Shown here piece after piece: positions 1-9,845 of a DNA stretch of 64,000 bases. The stretch comes from Simplicispira psychrophila DSM 11588. GTDB lineage: Bacteria > Pseudomonadota > Gammaproteobacteria > Burkholderiales > Burkholderiaceae_C. The stretch covers positions 1-64,000 of the forward strand of contig NZ_JHYS01000017.1 in the NCBI RefSeq assembly GCF_000688255.1, given 5' to 3'. A model generated the notes under the pieces. That model was not told where the DNA came from and searched no databases. It was given only the letters and a program-made list of their open reading frames with translations. Positions within the stretch are counted from its first letter, which is position 1. Each line of letters opens with the position of its first letter. A program made the position numbers and the translations under genes.

Positions 1-331
<331 letters not shown>

Positions 332-354
332 GCACAACGCCCTATGGTTCGGCG

Positions 355-3300
355 GTGTCGGTCAACATTGCCGCCGTCAACGATGCGCCCGTGGTGGTGT
401 CGCCCAGCACGCCAGTGGCCTTGGCGGGCATCAACGAAGACCAAGGCAATGGCACCACCACCGGCACCAACCCCGGCGCCACGGTCACCAGCCTGTTTGG
501 CGCGCGCTTTAGCGACGTGGACGCGGGTGCCAGCATGAGCGGCATCGTGGTGGTGGGCAATGGTTCAGCGCTTGCAACAGGCCAATGGCAGTACAGCACC
601 ACAGCCAACGAGTGGCATGACATTGGCACGGTCAGCGCCGCTGATGGCCTTGTTTTGTCTTCGGCTACCCAGCTGCGCTTTGCCCCGGCAGAAAACTGGT
701 TTGGCATGCCCGGCGAATTGGATGTAAAGCTGCTGGACAACACCCAAACCACATTCACCAGCGGCGCCACGCCGCAAAAACTTAATACCAGCACCGGCAC
801 CGCCGTGTCCACCGGTATCGTGAAACTGGGCACCACCGTGGCCTCGGTCAACGACCTGCCGACCATCAGCAGCGATGTGACTGCGGCCAGCCTGACCGAA
901 ACCGCTGCGCTTGACACCAGCGTGGCCACCGCAACGGGCGCACTCACTGGCACGCTCGCCGTGACCGATGTGGAAGGCGTGGCCTCGGTGGGCATTCGCG
1001 GTGGCAGTGGGACAACCACCGTCACCAAAGCCGGCTTCTTTGGCACGCTGACGCTCGACACCGGCACCAAGGAGTGGACTTACACCCCCAGCAATTTCAC
1101 CGCCATCAACGCGCTGGGCGAGGGCAAAACCGCCACCGACACCTTTGACTTCAGCGTGGCCGACACCAACGGTGCCACCGCCAGCCAAGCGCTCACCATC
1201 ACCTACACCGGCACCAACGATTTGCCCGTGGTGGCTGCTGCCATTGACGACCAAGTGTTCAACGGCAGCGGCGCGTGGAGCTACCAGATACCCGCCAACA
1301 CCTTCGCCGATGCCGAGGGTACCGACCTGACGTACACCGTGCAGGTGGTGGACAGCGGCGGCGCTGTGCTGGACACCATCACTGGCGTCACAGCTGGTGA
1401 TGCGAACAAGCCCTCCAACTGGCTGATTTTTAACGAAGCCTCGCGCACCCTGAGCGGCAAACCCACCACCATCACCACCGCAGGCCTGCCGCTGAACATC
1501 AAGGTCACGGCCTCGGATGGCAACGGCGGTACGGTGGCAGACACCTTCACCGTCACGCTCAACGCACCTGCTTCGGCTGCCAACCCCACCCCAGGCAACC
1601 TGGCGCCCACCACCACCGACGACCACCTTGTCACCACGGGCAGCGCCGCTGTCACGCTCACCATCAATGACTTTGGCTCCTACAGCGATGCCAATGGTGA
1701 TGCGCTGGCGTTGGTCTTAATCGTGTCGCCTCCTCCTTCGGGGGTCAACGGCAGTTTGACGTACTCAACCGATGGGAGCAGTTGGAACGCCGTCACGGGA
1801 GCCCTGCTAATCACCAAAGAAAATATCGACTTGGGCTATTTGAAGTTCACGCCCGGCACCAGTCCAGCCGCCATCACCTTCAAAGTCAACGACGGCACCA
1901 CGTACAGCGACGCGCAAACCCTGACGGTGGACGTGGGCACCAAGACAACAGCCGTCAACATGGATGCCTCGACCGTCACCACGGCCAAGGCCAGCGAGTG
2001 GACTTCGGTTTACAGCGACAACACAACGGTGCTGGATGGCTACAGCGGTACCGTGCGGGTGGTTGTTGAAGCCACGGGCGGCACCGTCAAACTGGCCAGC
2101 GACGCCGGCGTAACAGCCATTACCCAAGGTTACGCTGCCAGCTTGACCGTCGGTGGGACCAGCATCGCGTTTGAAGGCACTTTGGGCCAAGTCAATGCCG
2201 CGCTGCAGCAGCTGCAAGCCAACTTGGCCACCAATCCCAACATGACGCTGACCGTCAGCGCTATCAAGGGCGGGTCGGCGTACAACCCACAGAACGGGCA
2301 CTACTATGAAGTGGTGACTGCAGGCGCTAGTTGGGATGCAGCCAATGCGGCAGCTGCAACGAAAACTTTCAACGGCTTGAAAGGCTACTTGGCCACCATC
2401 ACCTCGGCAGAGGAAAACGCTTTCATTCTGAGCAAATTGCCCAGCACTTCGTGGATTGGGGCGAATGATGCTGCAACAGAAGGCACTTGGACGTGGATTT
2501 CAGGGCCCGAGGCTGGCACCCCTATTTATACGGGCGGCGCTACAGCTCCAGGGCAGTACACCAACTGGAACAGCGACGAACCCAGCAATTCACTGCAAGG
2601 TGCGCTTCGCGAAAACTATGCAGCGTTTTTTGCCGCAGGAGCTGAGGCCGGCAAATGGAACGATGTCAAAGAGACAGACGCGTTCGCCTACATCGTCGAA
2701 TACAGCGACGGCTTTGCTGGCGGCACCGTCTTAGAGCAAGCCTCCCGCACCATCACCCTGAACAAAGCCCCGGCCAGTTCTGCGCCCGTGCTGGCGATTG
2801 CGGGCGATGCCAATTACACCGAAAACGCAGCCCACAAAGCCCTGAACCCGGCGCTGGCCTTGACCGATTTGGACAGCACCACGCTGGCCAGCGCCACGGT
2901 CACTATCGGTGCAGGAAAAGTCGCTGGTGATGCGCTGGCGCTGACCAATGTGCCTGGCACCATGGGCAATATTGCCGGGGTATATGTCGATGGCGTGCTC
3001 ACCCTCAGCTCATCCGGCAACTCGGCCACCCTCGCACAGTGGACTGCCGCACTCAAAGCCGTCACCTTTGCCTCCACTAGCGACAACCCCGGTGCCAGCC
3101 GCACCCTGAGCTGGCAAGTCAACGACGGCACTAACGCCAGCAACGTTGGCACCACCAGCATCGCAGTGACCGAGGTCAACGATGCGCCGGTGGCCATCAA
3201 CGTGGCAGATTGGACGGTGGGTGCCGGCCAAGCGGTGAGTTTGGACATTGGCAACGTATTCACCGACCCCGAAGGCCAAACCGTCACCTACAGCGCGGAG

Positions 3301-6300
3301 TACCAAAAAGCAGACGGCTCATGGGCTGCTGTGCCTGCCAGTGCTGGCTTCTGGCTCACGTTTAACCCCACCACCCACATCTTCAGCGGCAACCCCCCAG
3401 CGGGCTTGCCTTTCCTGAACTTGCGGGTCAATGGCACCGATACCTCAAACGCGGTGGGCTCCACCACCTTCAAGCTGAACCTGGCCGATGCCACCAGCGG
3501 CGCCGCCGCAGCCAACACGCTGGGCACGGTCAGCATCAGTGGCAGCACCACTTTGGGCGCTACGCTGACCGCCACCGCCCCGACCGATGCGGACGGCTTT
3601 GTGCCGGCCAATGTCCAGTACCAATGGCAGATGTTGGTGGGCAGCACTTGGACCGACATTGGCGGTGCGACGGCCAGCACCTTTGTCATCACCCAAGCCC
3701 AGTCCAATAAACAGGTGCGGGTGCAGGCGCTGTACAACGACGATGGTGGCTTTGCCGAAGCACCTGAATCCAACGCACTGACGGTGCCAGCCCTTAACGT
3801 GGCCGGTGTGGTTGCCGTGTTGGGCAGCACCACGCCCGACGAGGTGCTGGTGGCCTCGCTCAGCGACGCCAACGGCATCGTCGGCGTGACCCCCACTTAC
3901 CAGTGGTACAGAGGCACTACCGAGGGCGCGCTGACCACAGCCATCACGGGTGCCACCGGCAGCTCGTACACGCTGACCCTGGCCGATGGCGGCAAGTATG
4001 TGTCGGTCCAGGTGACCTACACCGACAACGAAACCACGGCTGAGACGGTGATAGGCGGCACCACTGCCCCCATCACGCTGGGTGCCTACCCCCCCGTGGC
4101 CGTGAACGATGCCAACACCGCCACAGAAGCCGGCGGCGTGGCCAATGGGCTTGGTGGCGCCACGGGCGGCAGCAACGCCACCGGCAATGTGCTGACCAAC
4201 GACACCGATGAGAACACCAGTGACACCAAGGCCGTGGCCGGGGTGCGCACGGGCAACAGCGAAGGCTCGGGCGAAGCGGGTGTGCTGGGTGCCGATGAGT
4301 TCTACACCCTCAGCGGCATCTACGGCACGCTGAAAGTGAAAGCCGATGGCAGCTACACCTACACCGTCAACCAGACGGCGGCCAATGTGCAGGCGCTCAA
4401 GGCGGGCGACACGGCCACTGATGCGTTCAACTACACGGTCAAGGACAGCACCAACAAAACAGACGTTGGCGTGTTGACCATCACCCTGACCGGTGCCGAT
4501 GACACGCTGGAGGCGAAGAACCTGCCGGCCAGCTTCGCGGTCAACGAAGACCAAAAAATGGCGCTGGTCATCCCCAGCGACTTGAGTTTGGTGGACCCTG
4601 ATTTCTCGGGCGATGCCACCATCACCTTGGTGGCCAGCGCCGGCACGCTCAGCGGCGCAAGCGGCCAAAGCGTGGTGGTGACCGGCACCGACACCGCCAC
4701 CCTGACGCTGGTGGGCACCCTGGCCCACATCAGCACTTGGCTGACCACCGCCGGCAACGTGCAATACACCGGGGCACAAGACGCCAACGGCACGGCCGCT
4801 GCAACGATTACGTTCAATGGGGGCGGTTCGGCTTTGGGCACGGCCAACGTCAACATCACGGCGGTGAACGATGCCCCGGTGATCAGCAGCAACAGTGGCG
4901 GCGAAACGGCTGCCATCAACTACCAAGAAAACGGCACCGCCCCAGTCACCACCGTCACTGCTACGGATGTGGACGCGGGCGATACCCAAACCTTCAGCAT
5001 CAGCGGCGGTCTTGATGCCAACTTGTTCCGCATCGATGCCAGCACCGGCGCGCTGACCTTTAAAAACAGCCCCAACTTTGAATTGCCCACTGATTCGGAC
5101 AACAACAACAGCTACTTGGTCACTGTGAAGGTCACCGACGCTGGTGGGTTGAGCGACGAGCAGGCGCTGACCGTCAGCGTGACCGATGACACCGGCCCCA
5201 GCGACCCGATTGAAAGCGGCGGCACAGCGCCGGTGACGATTACGGCTCCGGTAGATAACGCACAGCTCAACATCACCGGCAGTGGCGCGACCACGGTGAC
5301 CAACCCAGCGGGCAATTTGAGCGTGGCCAACAATGGCTCAGGCACCACCACCGTGAGCGGGCTGATTGCCAATGCCAGCCTGAATGCCAGCGGCACCGGC
5401 CCGACCCAAATCAGCGATCCAACAGGCAGCCTGACCGTGGCCAACAGCGGCACCGGCACGGTGACGGTGGATGGCCTCAATACCGGTGCGGCGTTGGCGG
5501 CCTCGGGCACGGGCCCGACCGCGCTGACCAATCCCGATGGCAACCTGAGCGTGGTCAACAGTGGCACGGGCACTGTGACTGTCAGCGGCCTCAACCCCGA
5601 TGCCAGCCTGAGCACCAGCGGCACCGGCCCCACCCAGGTCAGCAACCCAGAAGGCAGCCTGACGGTGGCCAATACCGGCGCCGGCACCGTGACAGTGGAT
5701 AGCCTGAATGTGGATGCCACGCTGACCAGCACCGGCACCGGCCCCACCAGCGTGACTAACCCCGATGGCAACCTGAGCGTGGCCAACAGCGGCACCGGCA
5801 CCGTCACGGTGAGCGGCCTCAACCCCGGTGCCAACCTGAACACCAGCGGCACCGGCCCCACTCAAGTCAGCGACCCAGAAGGCAGCCTGGCGGTGGTCAA
5901 TACCGGCACCGGCACGGTGACAGTCGATGGCCTCAATACCGGCGCGGTGCTGACCGCCTCGGGCACTGGCCCGACAGCGCTGACCAACCCCGACGGCAAC
6001 CTGAGCGTGGCCAACAGCGGCACCGGCACCGTCACGGTAGCGGGTCTCAACCCCGGTGCCGGCCTGAATACCAGCGGCACTGGCCCCACTAAAGTCAGCG
6101 ACCCAGAAGGCAGCCTGACGGTGGCCAATACCGGCGCGGGCACCGTCACCGTCGATGGCCTCAATACCGGTGCGGTGCTGACGGCTTCGGGCACGGGCCC
6201 GACCGCGCTGACCAACCCCGACGGCAACCTGAGCGTGGCCAACAGCGGCACCGTCACCGTCACCGTGAGCGGCCTCAACCCCAATGCCAGCCTGAATGCC

Positions 6301-8526
6301 AGCGGCACCGGCCCCACCCAGATCAGTGATCCAGAGGGCAATCTGACGGTGGCCAACACGGGTACGGGCACCGTCACCATTGCGGGTCTGAACGACGATG
6401 CCGTGCTGAGCAGCAACAGCACCGGCCCCATCAGCGTGCTTAACCCCGATGACGATCTCACTGTGGTCAACAACGGTACTGGCACGGTGTCGGTCGATGG
6501 TCTGAATGCGGGTGCCATCCTCAAAACCAGCGGCTCTGGGCCCACCACCGTGACCAACCCCGACGGTAACTTCTCGGTGGCCAACAACGGCACCGGCACC
6601 GTCACGGTCATGCAGCTCAAAGCGGACGCCATTTTGAACACCACGGGCACCCAGCCGGTCAATCTGGACCTGAGCCATTTGGTTGCACCCCAAACCATCA
6701 CCATCGACAACGATGGCACCGGCGTGGTCAACCTGCTGAACGTGCCGGAAGGGGTCATCATCTTGTCCACCGGCAGTGGTACTGGCGCATTCAACTACGC
6801 GCCCACGCTGAGTGGGGTGCCGGGGAGCGCGCAAGCGGTCACCGCCGGCACCGCTGCTGATTTGGCAGACTTCACCGTCGCCGACAGGGACGTGAATCAC
6901 TCGCTGACGGTGACGCTAAAAGCTACCAATGGCAGCATCAGCGGCCTGACCGATGCCGATGCCAATACGGCCGGTATCCAGCTGACCGGCACGGCCAGCG
7001 CTATCAATACCGCGTTGGTGGGCGCTAAATTTACCGCTTCAGCCGCAGGCGCTGCCAGCATCGGTATCAGCGTGTCTGACGGCATGCAGTCGGCGACTTC
7101 TACCTATCAGCTCACTGTGGCTTCTACGCCAGATACGTCAGGCCCATCAGATCCATCAGGCCCGTCAGATTCCAACCAAGTCGATGGCACCACAGTGACG
7201 ACCAGTGTTACCACCAACTCGGAAGGTCAAGCAGTGACCACCTTGGTCGTCGCTCCCGTGCCAAGCAACCGCGCCGAAGATGGTGCTACCCCCAATGCTG
7301 GATTGGCCGATATCGCACTGGCCAAAGACAGCAGTGGCGCGGCGCTTATCTCGGTGGGTCTGCCTGTGGGCGTGGGTATCGAGTCCGAAGCCATTAGCGC
7401 CGACAGCCTCACGCTGCGCCAGATGCTGGTGGGTACTAGCCAAGCGCGCCTAGGCGAAGGGGCGGCACTGAGCCAAATTATTCAAGACGGTATCGATCAG
7501 TACCTGCCCACTGTCGTCGACCCGGCGCAGATAGCGCTGCGCACGCTCACGCTCAAAGCAGCCCCAGACGCAGTGGTCGCCGGTACGCTGGCGCAACCCA
7601 TTGTTATCAGCGGCGCTTTGGGCACCGGCGAGGCCAGTGCTTTGCACCCGCATCGCGGCGAGGCGCTGGTGATTGACGTGCGCCAACTGCCGGCCAATAC
7701 CGTGCTGCAACTTGACAATGTGGAATTTGCCATCGTCATTGGCCAATGCACTGTGATTGGTGGCTCTGGGCGCAACTTTGTGATTGGTGACTCCAGCGCG
7801 CAGACCATCATCTTGGGCGCTGAAGACGATGTGCTGCACGGCGGCGGTGGCAATGACTACATCGGCTCCAAGGGCGGCAGCGACCAGCTGTACGGCGACG
7901 CTGGCAACGACACCTTGAGTGGTGGCAACGACAACGACAGCCTGCACGGCGGCGACGGCAACGACACGCTGTACGGCGGCAAGGACGTGGACACAGCGGT
8001 ATTCACCGGCCAGCGCAGCCAATACGACGTGACACAAAAGTTTGGCGTGTTCACGGTGCGGGCTTTGTCGGGCAGCGAAGGAACAGACACGCTGGTCAAC
8101 GTTGAGCACATCCAGTTTGCCGACCAAACTATGGAGATTGGCAGCAAGACTGAGTCCCTGTCGTGGCTGGCCACGCTGTACCAGCAAGTGCTGGGACGCC
8201 AAGCCGACTTGGGCGGTTTTCAGTGGTGGGCACAGCAAGCCGACAGCGGCGTGGGTGAGGGCCAAGTGCTGATGGGTTTTATTCTCTCGAAGGAGCGCAT
8301 CGCCAACACTGGCCAAGACTTCAACACGCTCAACACCGCTGACAAGGTCGAGTATTTTTACAACACCATCTTGGCGCGCCCCTCCGAGGCTGCCGGCAAG
8401 GCCTGGTGGATTGAGCAAATCGACCAAAATGGCCAAGATTTGGTGCACGTGGCGCAGCAGTTTATGCACTCGGCCGAGCTGACGGGGCAGTACCTGGCAC
8501 CTAAAGACTGGGATTTCTTTATCTAA
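355..8526 (+). CDS. Giant repetitive T1SS-type adhesin (BapA/RTX-like), 5' end removed by the IS
   Basis: About 2,723 residues remain. The frame is open and in register back to about 328, encoding an adhesin-like TTPYGSAVSV stretch, so 355 is only a nominal GTG and the true N-terminus has been displaced. Many NDAPV and VCBS/cadherin-like modules are followed by a C-type lectin domain (about residues 650-785), putative Ig modules, twelve 38-residue repeats (1643-2096), RTX nonapeptides such as GGDGNDTL (about 2480-2545) and a DUF4214 domain (about 2600-2720). This layout fits a calcium-dependent surface adhesin secreted by a type I system through a C-terminal signal. No type I ABC exporter is adjacent. 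Unless a promoter and start arise from the IS, this is probably a pseudogene here. Confidence 0.85.
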   Translation: MSVNIAAVNDAPVVVSPSTPVALAGINEDQGNGTTTGTNPGATVTSLFGARFSDVDAGASMSGIVVVGNGSALATGQWQYSTTANEWHDIGTVSAADGLVLSSATQLRFAPAENWFGMPGELDVKLLDNTQTTFTSGATPQKLNTSTGTAVSTGIVKLGTTVASVNDLPTISSDVTAASLTETAALDTSVATATGALTGTLAVTDVEGVASVGIRGGSGTTTVTKAGFFGTLTLDTGTKEWTYTPSNFTAINALGEGKTATDTFDFSVADTNGATASQALTITYTGTNDLPVVAAAIDDQVFNGSGAWSYQIPANTFADAEGTDLTYTVQVVDSGGAVLDTITGVTAGDANKPSNWLIFNEASRTLSGKPTTITTAGLPLNIKVTASDGNGGTVADTFTVTLNAPASAANPTPGNLAPTTTDDHLVTTGSAAVTLTINDFGSYSDANGDALALVLIVSPPPSGVNGSLTYSTDGSSWNAVTGALLITKENIDLGYLKFTPGTSPAAITFKVNDGTTYSDAQTLTVDVGTKTTAVNMDASTVTTAKASEWTSVYSDNTTVLDGYSGTVRVVVEATGGTVKLASDAGVTAITQGYAASLTVGGTSIAFEGTLGQVNAALQQLQANLATNPNMTLTVSAIKGGSAYNPQNGHYYEVVTAGASWDAANAAAATKTFNGLKGYLATITSAEENAFILSKLPSTSWIGANDAATEGTWTWISGPEAGTPIYTGGATAPGQYTNWNSDEPSNSLQGALRENYAAFFAAGAEAGKWNDVKETDAFAYIVEYSDGFAGGTVLEQASRTITLNKAPASSAPVLAIAGDANYTENAAHKALNPALALTDLDSTTLASATVTIGAGKVAGDALALTNVPGTMGNIAGVYVDGVLTLSSSGNSATLAQWTAALKAVTFASTSDNPGASRTLSWQVNDGTNASNVGTTSIAVTEVNDAPVAINVADWTVGAGQAVSLDIGNVFTDPEGQTVTYSAEYQKADGSWAAVPASAGFWLTFNPTTHIFSGNPPAGLPFLNLRVNGTDTSNAVGSTTFKLNLADATSGAAAANTLGTVSISGSTTLGATLTATAPTDADGFVPANVQYQWQMLVGSTWTDIGGATASTFVITQAQSNKQVRVQALYNDDGGFAEAPESNALTVPALNVAGVVAVLGSTTPDEVLVASLSDANGIVGVTPTYQWYRGTTEGALTTAITGATGSSYTLTLADGGKYVSVQVTYTDNETTAETVIGGTTAPITLGAYPPVAVNDANTATEAGGVANGLGGATGGSNATGNVLTNDTDENTSDTKAVAGVRTGNSEGSGEAGVLGADEFYTLSGIYGTLKVKADGSYTYTVNQTAANVQALKAGDTATDAFNYTVKDSTNKTDVGVLTITLTGADDTLEAKNLPASFAVNEDQKMALVIPSDLSLVDPDFSGDATITLVASAGTLSGASGQSVVVTGTDTATLTLVGTLAHISTWLTTAGNVQYTGAQDANGTAAATITFNGGGSALGTANVNITAVNDAPVISSNSGGETAAINYQENGTAPVTTVTATDVDAGDTQTFSISGGLDANLFRIDASTGALTFKNSPNFELPTDSDNNNSYLVTVKVTDAGGLSDEQALTVSVTDDTGPSDPIESGGTAPVTITAPVDNAQLNITGSGATTVTNPAGNLSVANNGSGTTTVSGLIANASLNASGTGPTQISDPTGSLTVANSGTGTVTVDGLNTGAALAASGTGPTALTNPDGNLSVVNSGTGTVTVSGLNPDASLSTSGTGPTQVSNPEGSLTVANTGAGTVTVDSLNVDATLTSTGTGPTSVTNPDGNLSVANSGTGTVTVSGLNPGANLNTSGTGPTQVSDPEGSLAVVNTGTGTVTVDGLNTGAVLTASGTGPTALTNPDGNLSVANSGTGTVTVAGLNPGAGLNTSGTGPTKVSDPEGSLTVANTGAGTVTVDGLNTGAVLTASGTGPTALTNPDGNLSVANSGTVTVTVSGLNPNASLNASGTGPTQISDPEGNLTVANTGTGTVTIAGLNDDAVLSSNSTGPISVLNPDDDLTVVNNGTGTVSVDGLNAGAILKTSGSGPTTVTNPDGNFSVANNGTGTVTVMQLKADAILNTTGTQPVNLDLSHLVAPQTITIDNDGTGVVNLLNVPEGVIILSTGSGTGAFNYAPTLSGVPGSAQAVTAGTAADLADFTVADRDVNHSLTVTLKATNGSISGLTDADANTAGIQLTGTASAINTALVGAKFTASAAGAASIGISVSDGMQSATSTYQLTVASTPDTSGPSDPSGPSDSNQVDGTTVTTSVTTNSEGQAVTTLVVAPVPSNRAEDGATPNAGLADIALAKDSSGAALISVGLPVGVGIESEAISADSLTLRQMLVGTSQARLGEGAALSQIIQDGIDQYLPTVVDPAQIALRTLTLKAAPDAVVAGTLAQPIVISGALGTGEASALHPHRGEALVIDVRQLPANTVLQLDNVEFAIVIGQCTVIGGSGRNFVIGDSSAQTIILGAEDDVLHGGGGNDYIGSKGGSDQLYGDAGNDTLSGGNDNDSLHGGDGNDTLYGGKDVDTAVFTGQRSQYDVTQKFGVFTVRALSGSEGTDTLVNVEHIQFADQTMEIGSKTESLSWLATLYQQVLGRQADLGGFQWWAQQADSGVGEGQVLMGFILSKERIANTGQDFNTLNTADKVEYFYNTILARPSEAAGKAWWIEQIDQNGQDLVHVAQQFMHSAELTGQYLAPKDWDFFI
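5281..6642 (+). repeat. Twelve tandem 114-bp (38-aa) repeats in the adhesin
   Basis: Units have the frame SGTGPT..TNPDGNLSVANS then GTGTVTVSGLNP.A.L. Eleven units are 38 residues and the first is 36, which accounts exactly for the 1,362 bases. Most central units alternate between an NPDGNLSVANS type and a DPEGSLTVANT type, giving a higher-order 228-bp period. A thirteenth, degenerate unit follows. The short period rich in G, T, N and V suggests a beta-solenoid or stacked-strand stalk, which is inference. Confidence 0.92.
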
Positions 8527-8548
8527 TTCTGCAACGATCCCCGCAAAA

Positions 8549-8580
8549 CCCCAGCCACCCTTGGTGGCTGGGGTTTTTTA
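8549..8580 (+). terminator. Rho-independent terminator after the adhesin
   Basis: A perfect 11-bp stem (CCCCAGCCACC / GGTGGCTGGGG, 8549-8559 and 8563-8573) with a 3-base loop is followed by a run of seven T. It lies 22 bases after the adhesin stop codon. Confidence 0.93.
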
Positions 8581-8588
8581 TGTTGAAT

Positions 8589-8635
8589 CGGCCTATAAGC
8601 CAGTGAATACGTGCGCTAGCAGCTATGATTTTTTT
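8589..8635 (+). repeat. Dispersed TAGCnnCTAGCGC-type intergenic repeat, copy 1
   Basis: It contains GGCCTATAAG, ACGTGCGCTAGCAGCTATGATTTT in the orientation shared with the copy at 29035. It lies between the adhesin terminator and the next gene. Confidence 0.75.
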
Positions 8636-8831
8636 GAAGGTATGCAGCGGCGGGCAAGCGGATGTTATTGGGCAAAATGGCAGTCAGCGTGCTGCGGTAT
8701 GGCAGGCCGCTACCGAAGTGCTGGCACGCCCAAAAGCAAGCAGGGCCAGCATCAAACCTCACTCTCTGGCAGAGTTGCAGCTGGCTTGGCCCGAACGCGC
8801 CGCCCTCTTAAAACCGCACAAGGAGCTTCCC

Positions 8832-9173
8832 ATGGCCGAACTATTCAACCGCTTACCCGGCTTTCAAAAGACCCCCGCCGGCCAAGAGCGGCAAGTGCTG
8901 CGCCGGCTGCCGCGTATCTTGGCTATCGGCACTTTGCTGCTGTGCCTACCGTCGCTGGCGGCGCGGCTGTGGTGGGCCGGCGCGCCGGACTATGAAGTGG
9001 GCTCGCTGATCACCACCGTGGATATTTACGCCATTGGTGTGCTGATATTGCACTGGACGGCGGTGCTGACGGTGGGCATTGGCGCCGTCATCGTCACCAT
9101 CATGAAAGGCCCAGCTTACGTGGCCGATGCCTACCCGATGGAAGGCCTGGACCGGCCTGATAGGCCGCTGTAG
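8832..9173 (+). CDS. Small membrane protein of unknown function
   Basis: The protein has 113 residues. I chose the ATG at 8832 because an AAGGAG ribosome site lies about 7 bases upstream, and longer versions would translate through the intergenic repeat. Two hydrophobic segments are visible, around residues 29-45 (ILAIGTLLLCLPSLAARL) and 62-88 (VDIYAIGVLILHWTAVLTVG). The charged, proline-rich ends probably face the cytoplasm. I recognise no family and there is no clear operon partner: the genes downstream are on the other strand. Confidence 0.7.
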   Translation: MAELFNRLPGFQKTPAGQERQVLRRLPRILAIGTLLLCLPSLAARLWWAGAPDYEVGSLITTVDIYAIGVLILHWTAVLTVGIGAVIVTIMKGPAYVADAYPMEGLDRPDRPL

Positions 9174-9177
9174 TGGT

Positions 9178-9552
9178 TTAGGCCACTTGCGCCATCAGCT
9201 TGAAGCGTTTGGCTGTCGCCCGCACTTCTTTCATGCGCCCGTGGCCGGGCAGTATTTTTTCGATGATGGTGACCAGCCCGGCGCGCTCTAACTCATCAAG
9301 GTCGCGTTTCACCGCACTGCGGTCGCGCTGCAGTCGTATGGCAATGTCTGTGATGGATCCGGGCGTTTCCTTGACAGCACGAAACAGCGTTAAGCGGGTG
9401 GCGGTGATCAGCTTCATCAAGTCGTAAGGGTCTTCAAAGCTGATGATGCGTTCTGGGGCCAAGGTTTTTCCACTGTCGATGGCTTTGGCCAATTGGCGTC
9501 CGCGCTTGAAGAAGGCGTCTTCTGTGCCGGTTTGGATAGTGAGCTTGGTCAT
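9178..9552 (-). CDS. TumA-like antitoxin, HTH DNA-binding protein
   Basis: The protein has 124 residues. A winged-helix region lies at about residues 50-105: SITDIAIRLQRDRSAVKRDL is the recognition part, and the wing follows at GLVTIIEKIL. It overlaps the upstream toxin-like gene by 4 bases, the usual coupling in toxin-antitoxin operons, here with toxin first. By family knowledge such HTH partners neutralise the toxin and repress the operon. The TumA assignment rests mainly on the TumE-like neighbour, since the HTH alone would only be called MarR-like. Confidence 0.7.
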   Translation of the reverse strand: MTKLTIQTGTEDAFFKRGRQLAKAIDSGKTLAPERIISFEDPYDLMKLITATRLTLFRAVKETPGSITDIAIRLQRDRSAVKRDLDELERAGLVTIIEKILPGHGRMKEVRATAKRFKLMAQVA

Positions 9553-9845
9553 TTGCAGTCCTTCAATGCGATCCAGTCGCGTTCAAAGCGTTCCTCCACA
9601 TCGTCAAAACTGACAAACGCGATAGGTTCGACAACGCCAAAGTAGTGCCGATGGTGATAGCCATGGGCGTTGTCATAGCCAACGACACGTCCGTTGTCTG
9701 CTGCATGGAGGTTGTGGTTGATGTAGGCAAGGTTGTAGCGCGTCACCTTGCCCTTGCCGTCGGCCCAGACTTCTCGCCTCAGTGTTCCGTTGCCTCGCTT
9801 GTCAGCAATTTTGTGCGATTCATCATGGATTTTAGCATCAGCCAT
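9549..9845 (-). CDS. TumE-like (DUF6516) toxin
   Basis: The protein has 98 residues and is rich in His, Asp and Tyr, with the stretches NLAYINHNLH and YDNAHGYHHRHYFG that I associate with the DUF6516/TumE toxin family; the molecular target of this family is not clear to me. It starts inside the last codons of the MFS gene (8-base overlap, ATGGCTGA) and overlaps the antitoxin by 4 bases, so all three may share a transcript. The histidine cluster could form an active site, which is inference. Confidence 0.68.
   Translation of the reverse strand: MADAKIHDESHKIADKRGNGTLRREVWADGKGKVTRYNLAYINHNLHAADNGRVVGYDNAHGYHHRHYFGVVEPIAFVSFDDVEERFERDWIALKDCK

Noticed and set aside
5112-7085. Long open frames on the minus strand through the adhesin repeats
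   Set aside because: They follow from the skewed GC-rich repeat composition and have repetitive V/P/S sequences without any domain; the plus-strand frame is clearly the gene.
7780-7990. CRISPR-like array in the adhesin or RTX region
   Set aside because: The repeats are coding, in frame, directly adjacent and without spacers.
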